64,000 nucleotides of DNA from Acanthaster planci (lineage: Eukaryota; Echinodermata; Asteroidea; Valvatida; Acanthasteridae), in NCBI RefSeq assembly GCF_001949145.1, contig NW_019091459.1:625330-689329 (forward strand). Reading direction: 5' to 3'. Shown piece by piece: positions 12,859 to 25,500 of this stretch; the first letter of the stretch is position 1; every line of letters starts with the position of its first letter. The position numbers and the translations under genes were made by a program. Below the pieces are notes generated by a model, which had not been told where the DNA came from, made no database searches, and saw only the letters and a list, made by a program, of their open reading frames with translations.

Positions 12859-15800
12859 ATCAAGACGCAGAAAGGAACATTTTGTGTTTCTTTTAAGTGA
12901 CTGAAATACCTCGAATTTTAGGATGGATGTGATGTCAAATAAGGATTATAGTGCAAACAAAAGACGGTGTCTTTAAGGAAGGCTAAAACCAGCTGTTCGG
13001 AAGCTATCCCATTTTCTGTCATTCCTTAGCCAACTCCTCGCTTTCAAAATATTGTATTTTAACAAACAAGCTACCAAATATTGCACACTAACAAAGGTTT
13101 GCCTCCGAAGTCTGACACATTACTGTGGATTTTTTGTAATTCAGCGCACTGAATACATCAACCTTCAAATGTGCTCGGAATCCAAAGATAGAAAGTTCAG
13201 CGTCAACTGTTGATGTTCTAATAGAGTCAAGTTGTTTGGCATTAAGCAGTACTGGATTGCCTTCCAAAATACTTCTGTTCCCAGTAAGGGATCAGCGACA
13301 GATTAGCGAGCCCCCAGTCATGCTGCAAATGATGTTAATTTGTACGTCCTACTTCAAGCTACAGAACGCTTATCTTTGATTTTAAGTACTGTTTTTGTTT
13401 AGACGCTTTCATGCCCTCGGTTTAAGTTTTTCTTCTCTTTTTTTTCGCTCTTATAGACCTTACAAACGAATATTGAAGTAATCAATCTCGTCTCAGACTG
13501 TTTCCTTTAGTTTCGTGATTGTTTTTCTTCCGGATATTGTGTTTTTCTGCTTTGTTTTAGAAGAGCATTATGTCGTGACGTAGTTCAAAGTCAGGTAAAA
13601 TGCAGGACTGCTTTTTGACCCATCTCAATTTCATCTCAATTTCTTCTTTGTTATAAAGATAATCACTTGCTTTTGGGCATGTGATTAGTAAGAGGTATTG
13701 CAGCATACCTGTGTACAAAAATTGGTTTTTTTTTCAGGAGGTGAATTTTTATGTGCCGCCTTTGACAGAAGTGGCAAGTTTCTTTTGTTGCCCATTGTAT
13801 TTTGTCCAAAGTGATTGGTTATCGGGCCGGTGTTTAAACCTGATTTCATGTACCTGTCTGTGGCCTTATCCCTGTTCCGTCCGTCAGTTGTCTTCGCCCT
13901 TTGTTTGTTTTTGTGGTTTTTTTGAGTGAAAGACTGTGTAGGGAAACCACTGCTAATTTTCATTTTTCTCTTCCACAAATTGCACTTGTCCCTCGTTTAG
14001 CGAGGAGCTAGTGAAAACACTACGTCGTATATCTGGCGAACCGGCAAATCAACCGTTTTGGTGATTGTCAGATTTTATCTCACAAGCTGACGAACAGGTT
14101 TGATACCAGTATTCAAACAAGCTATTTCTCATATAGTCGAAATTAGAAATTAGGAAATGATTGCGAAGACCAAGTTTGTCTATTTTGTACACAGAAATGA
14201 AAAGAGGGTTGAATTAAAATAGCGCCCAATAACTTTTAACCAGAAACGTGTTTTTTTCGAAAACGGTGATATTTCATGTTTCGTCGTTTTGCCAGATGCA
14301 ACGACTCGTTTTCTGTCGTATCTTTTTCCCACAGATCATTTTGTCTGTCATTTCGCATTTCTACTAGAATGACCTAAAAACGTGCTAATGCAACAAAGAC
14401 AAGTACGCCAAATTTGCTTTAAAGACTGAAAAGGACTATGGATATTGAAGGGAAAAGAGAGAGAGAAAGAAAGATAAAATACCAACAATTGGGGTAGGGA
14501 AAAGGGTAAAAAGGGTCGCAGTGAATGCGATGTATGACGACAATCCCTGTGGAGTTCTTCCCCGACAACGATACGCCAGTGACAACACCATTTACTCCTC
14601 AGACCGTGAAATCAATGTTGTACCTTATCCATTTGGTTGATAGAGTAATTCTACCCCGTTTCCTCACCATCGTCAAATAAATCATGGCGCTTTTAGGTGT
14701 ATGGTTTTACTGGCGATGTCCTGTCACTATTAATACTTCTCTTGATTTAGGTAGGCAGCGTTTCACCATCTCGTGGTAGGATTATTTAGCAGACGTTGCA
14801 CGGTTCATTGCATCAGATTTTCCTGACCATTCACATACGCTTGCTTGTACAGGCGTAAGCTGAAATAACAGACAGCTGGGTCAACATTTTTATGAATCTG
14901 ATATTCATTATTTTTGGAAAAATATTTTAGTGAAGCTTCATTTTAACTCACACTGTCCTCTTTGTCAGTGTTGCAATAACGGATAACAGAGCCCCCCCCC
15001 TGCACTTCAGCCTCACCACCTACACTGGCAAAGTTATGGCTTTAAGGAATAGCTGCAATCAATTTGTTTCACAAAAACCTTCAAAATGTGCTTCAGTTAA
15101 CCTGGTTAACCCCAGTTGGTCCTATCGTGTCTCATTTAACAATATTTTCAATTTTTGTTTCACTATTTTAGAGCGTGGGGGTGATGCTAATGAGCGCTTT
15201 CATATTCAAGAGCAAATCTGTGATGTCATTCCAGGAAGAAGGCATGAATATTTTCATTGGCTTGTACATAAAACCACGCGTTTCTGCAGTAACTGGACTA
15301 AATTTTGTCGTCTTTGCTGATTCATCGTTGCTTATGCAAAAACACAAGCATCAATTCCTTCTCAGACATGTTTTCAGTACGTACATCTTGGGTTCACAAT
15401 TTGAACAGAAAACCTTAGTTTGCACTGAACTATAGCACACCAAAAACGCCCTCAGTTGTGCACGATGTTGGGTAATACATTTTCCAAAATTTTAAAAAGT
15501 GCACGCTTCAATGCTTTCAACCTTAATATCAATGTAAAAGAGTTTTCAAAAATTGAAGAAGAGTACGTAGTTGAAGAAAAATTGTGCCTCTCAACTACAC
15601 TTAAAACTAACCTCATGCGATTGAAAAAAACTGTAGGGCCTCGTCTGGTTTGACTTATTGGTATGGTGCTTTGTGCTGTATGTGGTGTGGATCTTGCCTT
15701 TGGGGCTCTACGTTTTCTTGTTTTGGTTGATCTGGTCTGGTGAAGTCTCATCTTATTTTGTCTACTCCGTCCTCAGCAAACTAATGCATTATCTGTATCG

Positions 15801-18800
15801 TTCCGTAACCTATAACAACTATGCAGTACTCTTTGGTGCATTGCAAAGCTTTATTCTGTCATTAGGTTTTGTATGAGAATTACCATCCCTGTTTTCTTCT
15901 CAGTTTAGTTCAAAACTGCACAACCCAGACGTGTTTGCAGAAACGGGATGGTTAACCCCTTTGGATACAAAAATATTACCAATTTGATGATGAACCCAGG
16001 AACCTTGTGAATTAACACCCGTCTGCTGTATCCCAGGTAAAGTCGTTTGCCAGACGTCCAAAACTGAGTTGGATGCATTTCTCTGACACACTTAGGCGAC
16101 CCGAAGTATAGCGAGTCTTTCTTGCGTTAAATTAATGATGATTCACACATCGAAATGGCAAACTTTGTAGTCATAACGCGTATGCCATCTGAAGGAGCTG
16201 TTGAGATGACACTCAACCAGGGAAGGGGAATTGCTACTGGTGTTGGGTGACATAGATCGTTGCCTTACCAGGTTGTCGTTCGGATGAACCCTCCAGGATA
16301 AGATTTCACCTTGCGTACACACAATTTTACACGTGCGTGTGCGCTTCTTAAGTGATTTTCGTTTTCTAATAGGTAATGCTGCGCCCTCCGCTTCACTGTC
16401 AACCCAGCAAAGTATATCTGAAAGCTGGCCTTGATGGATGATGAACTTCTCTTTTCAGTTTCCCAAATGAATTCAACGAATGTTAGATTTTTTTTTTACT
16501 GCTTGGAAAAGGAGAGAGAGTTACAGGGAGGGGGCCTTGCGCATAAATCCGGCAATTAAAATTAGATTCTGCGTGTTCGACGCATAGGGATTTACGCAAA
16601 TATACTTCTTTTCGGAGAGAACATTTTCCATTTCGAAGAGCACCATTTTCCCCTGCCGCAGGGGAAAATAGTGCGGTAGAAATTGACAATTTCAATATAA
16701 CACAGCACCTACGATTGATTGCAGGGATTACGCCACGTCAGGCTGATATCCACCACTGTCTGTTATCCATGCTTTGAAGCAAATCTTCCCAGTTTTGGAA
16801 TTGAATTCTTTCACAAGACAGACGTCTAAAACACTGTATAAACAAAATGGGCTGCCATCTAATGAAACTCTCAGAATTACAACACTGGTTAATTAACTGG
16901 CTTTATAGGTAATTTTTGATAGAAGAAATGATCGTAGAGGCAAAATATTTGCTGTATATTTTCAGTGTTTTCTATGTCAGTTGGCACCACAAGGGTTTCT
17001 TATGTGGACAGCAGATCTGCTTAAGATTTTGTTGTGCCTCAATAAATATTTTCGTTGTAACATACCGATAGATTTTTTTCTGTACATTCATTTAGAATCT
17101 TAATATTGTTATTACAAATGCCACGTTAATGTAAAGAGGTTTATTGCTGTACTGGTACATAAACAGTTTTTTGTTTTTTGGGGAGACGGTTTTTCCCGAC
17201 TTAACAATTATATCTGTGAAAATAACGTAGAAAAGGTTGAAAGAGGCTGCTTACAGGCTTTCTACGTTTTTTTGTTGGTTATTGACACGTTTGGGTTTTG
17301 CTAAATGTGTTAAGACATATTTCCTCACCTGATGGGCGCAGTATGATCACAGTTGCTACGATACTAATCTAAAATGACACGCAGCTTGCTCATATGTGCA
17401 TCGCTTTTTCTTCTAGATTTAGTCAGAGTTAGCAGGTGGCAGATTGAACCTGATATGTTTTAGCAGTTCCTATTTGTTGACGCGCAAGATGACTTAAAAT
17501 AAAATTGTTTCTCAACAAAAACATTGACTATTACTTGCAATAACAGAAAACACGAGCAAAACGGCGAAACCAGCTTTATGAAAGTGGTTTTATGCACTAA
17601 GGTCAATATGAAAATTTAAGTTCATTGATTTTACAGAGAAAAATTTTCCATTTATTAAGCTTTTTAAGGGTTTCTGTAGTAAGTGCGTCCATTACAAAGA
17701 TTTCTATTAATTACTGATACATTTTACAGAAAACCCTTTGTAACACAACACAATAACTTTGTCAATAGGGGAATTTTGATATAATTTTATTTAATTTTTG
17801 AGAATCAGAAATCCAACTATACCTTTGCTATTTTTCGATTTCTAACTTTTTGCTGTAGTGATGATAATATTCAGGATAACACTTTCTAAACAGCTTTTCA
17901 ATTGCGGATAATAAACGACAAGCTTGAACTGAGTTTTCGCTTTATTTAAAGCAGCCCTTAGTTTCATTTAACGACAAAAGTAACATCCACACACTGAAAA
18001 ATATGACGAAGAACTCCTCTATTAAATGGTTATTTTCTGTACTTAAAGCCAAACATAACTTTCTTGCAAGTTAATCCATCCCTCACTTCAGTTGGCTCAT
18101 TAATTTTGACTAATCCCTTCCCTAAGCATCGGAATTTAATTGTGAAACAGCCCTGGTCAAGTAAAGTCGTGCGCAGCTGCATATTTCAAGAACTATCTCG
18201 TAATCTAAAGTCCAGCTCCCGTAGTAGCTGAAATCGCAAAGAGATCCTCCTGCTTGAGGTCAATGAATTTATCGTCCTTTATTTGGCTCCTTGAAAGGCA
18301 GACCAACATGTAATTAACCCGTAATCTCCCTAAATATGCCATACTGTTCTTTTAACAACGGAGACAATTTCATTGAGGCCTCCCAGGAGCCATACAAAAC
18401 GCACCAGTTGTCTTTGGTATTGCAAGGATCGCCACGTAGGGCTTTGATGTAAACTTGAGGCAGGTCCCTTTGATCTTTTTTACTTCAGGTTGAAGTCCCT
18501 TTATTCAAAAAGTTGTATTATCGCTAATTTTGAAAACCCATAATCTCGCAACTATCGGGATCCAGTGGCGTAATGGGGGTCAGATATTGGGGCAGGGGAA
18601 CTCCGAGTGCACATGAAAACACTGACTTAAAAAAATATGAAATGGCTTGTAGCTATTTCTAGAATTCAAGAGGGGTACTGGAGAAATGGACGGGGGAGGG
18701 GGCACTTGCCCTGAGGGCCCACCTCTCAGTAGTTATCTTTGTAGTTGTACCGCTGTGGAGTCCTGGATTCTTCAAACCAAATGTAAAAGTAGTTGCATGT

Positions 18801-19099
18801 CATTTCGCCTGATGTTTAATTAGGATGTTTTAAAATTGAAACGTTTGAAGTAAAACGTTCTTTGAGAAAATAAAAGTAAAAAAATGACAAAAGATTTCGA
18901 AAGGTGTCCATGCAATGGATGAAAAAACACGTGCTCTATATTAATAAATACGATTTTAATGTTTCTCGTATAGACATTACTTTCTACATGTTACGATTTT
19001 GGGAACATAACCAAACAATTGTTTACGTTTTAGAGGTTGCGTCATTGGCACGTTGGAATGCATATAATCTCCCTCAAGGGTTCTCGTGGATGCTGCACA
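12859..19099. other. Intron-like or intergenic DNA
   Basis: No secure exon. One exon-like frame follows a good acceptor at about 15170 and ends at 15320 in a Cys-rich tail, but joining it in phase 1 to the 12.7 kb exon creates a stop codon, so it cannot be its direct partner. Confidence 0.45.
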
Positions 19100-19508
19100 T
19101 TAAAGAGCAACTCAAAGGAAAATATGTTTTCTCTGATCTTATCTGTTCACATAAATATGAAAGCGCCCAAATCGAACGCAGTGTCGTTTATCTTCAGAGC
19201 TCAACTACAACAAGCCAAACAGGGCTTTCTTTGTTCATGCCAAGATGCGAATTTTGAACATGCTGAATATAGATTGCGTCATTCTGAGAAAACACAAGGC
19301 GAGGGTTTCCCTCGTTTTCTCAGAATGACGCAATTTCCATTCAGCATGTTCAGAATTCGCATCTTGGCATGAACAGAAAAAAGCCCTTTTTAGCTTGTTA
19401 TAGTTGAGCTCTGAATACAAATGACGCCGCGTTCGATTTGGACGCTTTCATATTTATTTGAGCAGATAAAATCTGAGAAAACATGTTTTCCTTTGAGTTG
19501 CTCTTTAA
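19100..19508. mobile_element. 409-bp near-perfect palindromic (foldback) element
   Basis: Two arms of roughly 195-200 bases, about 90% or more identical by eye, lie in inverted orientation around a short centre rich in GAGGG and CCCTC. The outer ends read TTAA-AGAGCAACTC and GAGTTGCTCT-TTAA. TTAA at both ends could be a piggyBac-type target duplication or part of the repeat. It has no coding capacity; open frames here are by-products of the palindrome. The same family occurs at 33938-34524 and as a fragment at about 43795-43860. Confidence 0.8.
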
Positions 19509-22500
19509 GAAATGAAATGCAACCAAACATCGATCGAAAATAGTCTATGGAAGAAGGTTATTTGCTGGAACCTGAAGGGGGATGACTGGATGAAGATGAA
19601 GCCAGGGATAAATAAACCGAAAAAAAAAACCCGAAAAGGGTTTTTGTCAAGTTACCTACATCAGAAGGATAGCAAACCTCACGGCTTGGAACAAATCTTG
19701 TAAAAGAGTCCAGCTATAATACCATGTGAAATTTGACGGACTATTTCAGCAAAAACAAGAAAGTTACAAAAAGAAGATGATACACATAGCATTAAAAATC
19801 AAAGTTTCTGAAAGACTCCCGTACTTTAAAAAAAACTAATTTGTGCACTCGATGTAAATATAAGTATACCCCTGAAAAAACAGTCTTATTCGGTAATCCT
19901 TGTGGATATTTTATACCACTACTTATTTGGGAAACACGAGCAAAAAAGATAGCAGTGAAAGGAAAGGAAGATAAAAAGGAATGAGGAAAAGGGAAAATTG
20001 AAAAATAAAAAGGTTTGGGAATCATTACAAGAAGTATATTGAATTTGCTTATTGGCCAGAACGAAGGTATTCAACGATTTTATAGATTTCTCCATACTTT
20101 TGACGATCCTTTGTTTGAATTTCCTCCATAAAAAGGACAGTTCTGATTCACTCAGAAAACCCTCTGATTTAGTCGAATTTGTGGAAATTGTGTAGGGCAA
20201 GGAAATCGAATAAACGTTCAAAGGACTACTTCCTCCATCAATTGGACTGGTTTCCTAACAATAGGACACCAACCACAAGAAAGTTTATGCATATCAGGCA
20301 TATCCACTCTATATGCCTCACATCCATTACTTCTCAGACTATTGCGCAGCGGTAGGCAATTGCAATATCTCTTACATCAAGTTTTCATCGATATCTCCAC
20401 TTAATTATGACACAATCTCTTCCATTGAAAGAGTCAAAATATACCGATCTCTTTATCCTTAAACCTATTCAATATTTCATTCTTTTGGGTCAAATTGTCC
20501 CAGAATTTCTAAACGTAAAGCTTTTCCATATCTGTTATCATCCACACAAAAGGTCAAACCGTACACGCTCCCTATTCATATGACAAATGCCATGCATTTT
20601 CACGTGACTTCTTAAAGTATCCAGGACGTTTACCTAAGCTTCTTACTTTTATCTTTAATGGTGTGCAGGAAGATTGGTTGGAGTTTATCTCTACTACAAA
20701 ACACGTGCTTTATCCTAGGTCGATCTCACTGGGGAAAAAGGAAAGGTGTTTGGTGAGATTAGTACAAACTACTGTCGATTTCAAACTCTTTGTTTCTTAA
20801 CCAAGATGTATCCAACCTCATTCACAGCATAAAGCGGATATTTTGAGTTTAGATATACTTGATGTTCATGAAATCAGTTAACCTGATGACTTACACTTCA
20901 GTCTAATCCCATTGCCGATAGTGTTTTCCTTTACAATCGTGTGGAATTTTTTTCTCGCTCTCCGTCAGGCTCAAAATTCTGAGGCGAAAACATGTATAAT
21001 TCATATCCATTTCCTTCCTATTCATAGCAGCTTGACATTTGAAAGTAGATTGGCACAGAGCTTGAGCCATGTGTGATAATTAGCACATCAAACGTCAGCC
21101 GCGCTGGCTTTAAATGCAGCCGGCTCTATTCTTTCTCAATGCTGCAACTCCGTACGTGTTAGCTTACAGTTGTTATAAATAAATGCAACACTTCAGCCAT
21201 CCCTGCAGCTTAGATTTGCACGATTTCCATCAACGTATATTGGCGTATCTGGCTTTCAGATATCGCTTGTGAAATCATAATGTAAATAGTGCCTCAATAA
21301 CCAAGCCACCAGCTTGACTGTAGTTAACGTCCTCTGAACACCACTGAAAATTACGAGAGAAAGAGTACTGTCTTCTCCGTACGATTTACACGCTGAAGAG
21401 ACCGCTATGCATTGAGTGAACGCTGTGCTGTGTCGAATGATAACCGTGCACTGTCTGATGAACACTCTCTAGGTTTTTGGCTAATAAGTTACAATTTTTA
21501 CTTTGTATGTGTTTATTGTAGTTGTGGTATCTTCCTAATCCGCCCGGGTTATCCAATAATTTTGTAATTTCTAAAGAAAGTGAATCACCACTACCTACCT
21601 TTCCTAGATTATTACAACTTTACAAGGCTGCAAAATGTTTAAAATTGTGGGAACGTTGTCTGAAAATCGCATCAAGTTCTCCGACAAAGTATTTAAGCTC
21701 TACAGTTTTCAAACACCGTCTTATATACGTTCTTAGAAAATTGAAAGGAGCGACGATTTTAATAACTCTCCTTTCAATGAAAGGTTCCTGGGACCACGTC
21801 ATACCTTTCTGAGCTTGAAGATGTACTTGTGCTCCATTGTTTTCTTTGTGTTGTCTGACTGTGTGAGTCTTGCTTTATCGTCGCAATTGCAATTTTGTTG
21901 TTACTTATTCGTGCTTTTCCTGGCCTGCTTTCGTTCTTCACTGTTGGAATACGACCCTGACGTCAACAGTGTGTTCCCTTACCAGCCGAACCGTCTGTTA
22001 CTGCGATCAGAAAGGTCAGAATCCTCTCTGTATCCCCCGCAAATAGGAAACGGTTAAAAGAAAAGTAAGTATTGTAGCTTTCCCTACAAGTATTGAGCTA
22101 TGGCACGAATTGCATGAATGCATAGTCTGTAATCATTTCTGTACATTGAAACTACTCAGACGAATCACTGTTTCCAAAATCAAGGTTTTTATCTTAAGCG
22201 TCCCCGTAATAGATACGGTACGATACGCTGCAAGGCTCTGTACAACATCTCTATACATTTAGAAGAGATCAGTCAGAGGAGAAATGAAAGGTTTTATTCT
22301 AGGCTTAAAGTAGGCACCGGATGACTCTACAAGATAAACAAATCAGCTACATTAAATAATGCAACCATTTTTTAAAACAGTAAATAAAGTCATAAACAGG
22401 ATTACGAGAAACAGCAAAACAAGCAGAAACACTTGACTCATATTTCTGTTTGTTTTATTTTGTTTGTTTTTACATTTTCATGACATCAACCTGTGAACTA

Positions 22501-25500
22501 TATAGCTTGAAGTATAATTTTAATAGTAAGAAAGACATTAATGACGGACTGATAGTTATCAAATTTTCACAAATAAAATCAACTAATGAAATGACAATAT
22601 TTTACACGACTAAGTCAGAATTGTGTGGACCTATTTTTATTTGTTGCTCTCACCCCTACAAATTGGTGTCAACGACAAAGTTTTACAATTACTGCAGAGG
22701 AATTTTTTTTTTCGAATTTTGGGACGGGTTTCATTTTTATTGGCAGGTATTATCATTACAATTGTGTACAATGTTTGTAAACTAAGTTTACATTTAAACG
22801 CCGTTGCTTTACTGATGTAAACCCCAACTCACTTCTGTGTGCTTTTCGTTCTCTGGGGACTTTAACTTAAAACGTTCCGTTTATGCTCGGACATTGCTCG
22901 GGATCATCAAAAGAACCGAAGGGTTATTTGAATTTCATCTCACATTGAACACATTCCTGCACGTTGGAATATATGAATTTTCGATCGGCATGTTCACAAT
23001 AACTTGGCAGAACATTGACTGGAATTCTTGTTGAAGTCAGATACCTTAATTGCCAGATCTTGTATCTGTTGAGCGTACGCTACCTCTGCTGCATCACAAA
23101 TGGGACTTGCCACCTTTCCCTGTGGGTTTTGCATTGGTCCATTTCCAGGATAATCTTCCAGTACATTTGAATGGCTGTTAACCTTCTCTCCTCTAAGATT
23201 AAACCTGACCCCGTAAAAAAAAAATTTAAACCGTCAAAATCATATCACCAAAACCTTAATATGTCAAACCAAACAATTGGCAAAGACAATCTTTCGATTT
23301 AGACACATAACTACACTAAATTAGAATCAATTTCCAAAGGAAAGTAACGAAACAAGACGTATTACATGTAAAACATAATTGATGTTTGAATAAAAAGTCA
23401 AGGTTAAGTTTTACAAAAAACATTGATTGAAGCAAGAGTTAGTTATTCTGTTGTGGATTCGTAATCTATTTTTCTGAAGCACGTTCTTTTTGAATATTTT
23501 ACGTAAATTGTTATATTAAGAATAAATCAATTCGAAGAAACTCTTATAATTATGTGTTGTGGCCTTAGAGCTCTGTATAAACTAAAGTGCCAACCACATT
23601 TAACGATAAATTGTGGTTTAGTTCATTTTTGTTCACAATGAGGAGCTATGAGAAAATTGATCCTGCGGGAAATTAACCTGCACGTCAGCGTAACTCTTGT
23701 AATCGAAAACAAAAGTGTCATTCCAGTTTTTCGGTCCACTAGCCACAATGCCGTTAGACCCCACGGTTCGCCCTGTCTTTACTTCCTTCTGAAGACCCTC
23801 CTCTAACAAACAAGAATTATTTTTTTTCCTGCTTTTGGATTTGGTTTTTCATCTTAAAAAAGACAAACACAGTCGCTGTTCAGGATTGCATCCCTTACGC
23901 AGATAAATAAAACTTTATGTGATTGATAACTCGGTGTTCTGAATTTCAGTCCCATGGGAGGGGTTGGTATGACCCATCGGTGCGCTCTCATGTTTCTGAT
24001 TGGGTCCAAAACTGAGGGGAAAAAACGGATTAACGGCGTGTTCCCAATCACAGGGTTTGAAACCACATTTACCAACTTGCAAAAGTAGACTGCCTCCAAA
24101 GATACAGGCGTGAAACCTGAGTTGGCTCTAATTAGCTAAGTAGTGGATGATTTCTGATGCTATTTTATTGTCCTCAAATGCGCGTGTGGCACATCTATTT
24201 ATGAGTTTCGGCAAATCAGCGTAATAAGGAGTGGGGCAGTTAAGTCTCCTTGGGATTTATATTAGAATCTTTTCATTCCTTCTACATTCAACTACCTTAT
24301 TTGTAGTCCCCTTCCAAACCACTTGGCATATTAGGAAAACGAGGCGCAACGACTCCGCGATGCGATTCTCAATTGTCTAGAGATGCAATCAGCCAGGCCG
24401 GGATTGTTCCCGCCCGCAAAGGATGAATGCCCCTGCGGTGCATAAAAGACAAGGCAATTAAAACAGGCAATCTCGCATCTCGGATGCATTCAAAGCCCGT
24501 TATTTTTTTTATTTCAGATTAATTCAAGAAGTACAATTCAAGCGAATGCCCTGATTTGTCTATTATTCCGACGAAGTGTCTATCTGTTTTCGAAGGCTTT
24601 TCCATAGAAATGAAGCGAACAGGTAACACCTTGAATGCGGAAAAGTAGTGAAACTCAATATTGTATTTTTTAATGTTCTTCCTGGGGAGTTTAGTTTCTC
24701 CCTGAATCAATCTGAGCCACCATTCAACAAGATCCATGGAGCTTGGAATATTTCACCCTTTCGGATTAGCGTTACAAATGTCTCAAGGACTTGTTTTATT
24801 ACCCACTAGAGGTTGTCCACGATGGCCATTTCTGGTAAGGGTTCTTGTTCCAGGAAGGTACATCGCTCACGCGTGCTCATGATTTCTTGGGAAATACAGT
24901 ACAATAGATGTACGGAAGAACACTTTCAAACAGCTGTTGAAACTGTTAGATTAAATTTAGGGTAACCAATTTTTGTACACTATAAATTAAACTATGTCAA
25001 AAGATATAAAAACGCTGAATTTACTCTACTAAGCAAATTATAATGAGTGGGTGAGTCAAAACTACTAAACATGTATTTGCAAGCGAGGATAAATTTACAT
25101 TAGAAGTCTCATGGAACAGCCGTCATCATAAATCTGCATTAGATAATCAGGGCATTCGATGTAATTTAACAGTTTACTTCTCAGTATAATATCCACTATA
25201 AATTTTTCTGTCATTTGCCAGCCTCATCCATTCTTATTTTCTCCTCAGTGATGATTTAATGGGAAGTTAATGACATCACAAGGAAAATGAAATTCACCTG
25301 TCTTATGATTGTCCTTAAGAATAACGAGTCTTGTCACGAAACCGTGTTTGGGATCCGGTTTACAAAATGCATTACCGGCACAATGAATATTGAATGTTTA
25401 TGATAGCAAGGAGTGTTCATAAAAAAAGCAAAATGAGTAATAGATTGTCAGGGTACGCGTTGTCATCATTAAAAACCTCTAACTGGAGGGACACTCAACC

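Noticed and set aside
18904-19420. Overlapping frames of 61-117 residues, two nearly identical on opposite strands
   Set aside because: They mirror the two arms of the palindromic element and are not genes.
21821-22057. Small frame with hydrophobic N-terminus, R-S-E-R site and a terminal N-G
   Set aside because: Two hydrophobic stretches, no clear acceptor, and it stops before the nearby donor-like site; could be chance.
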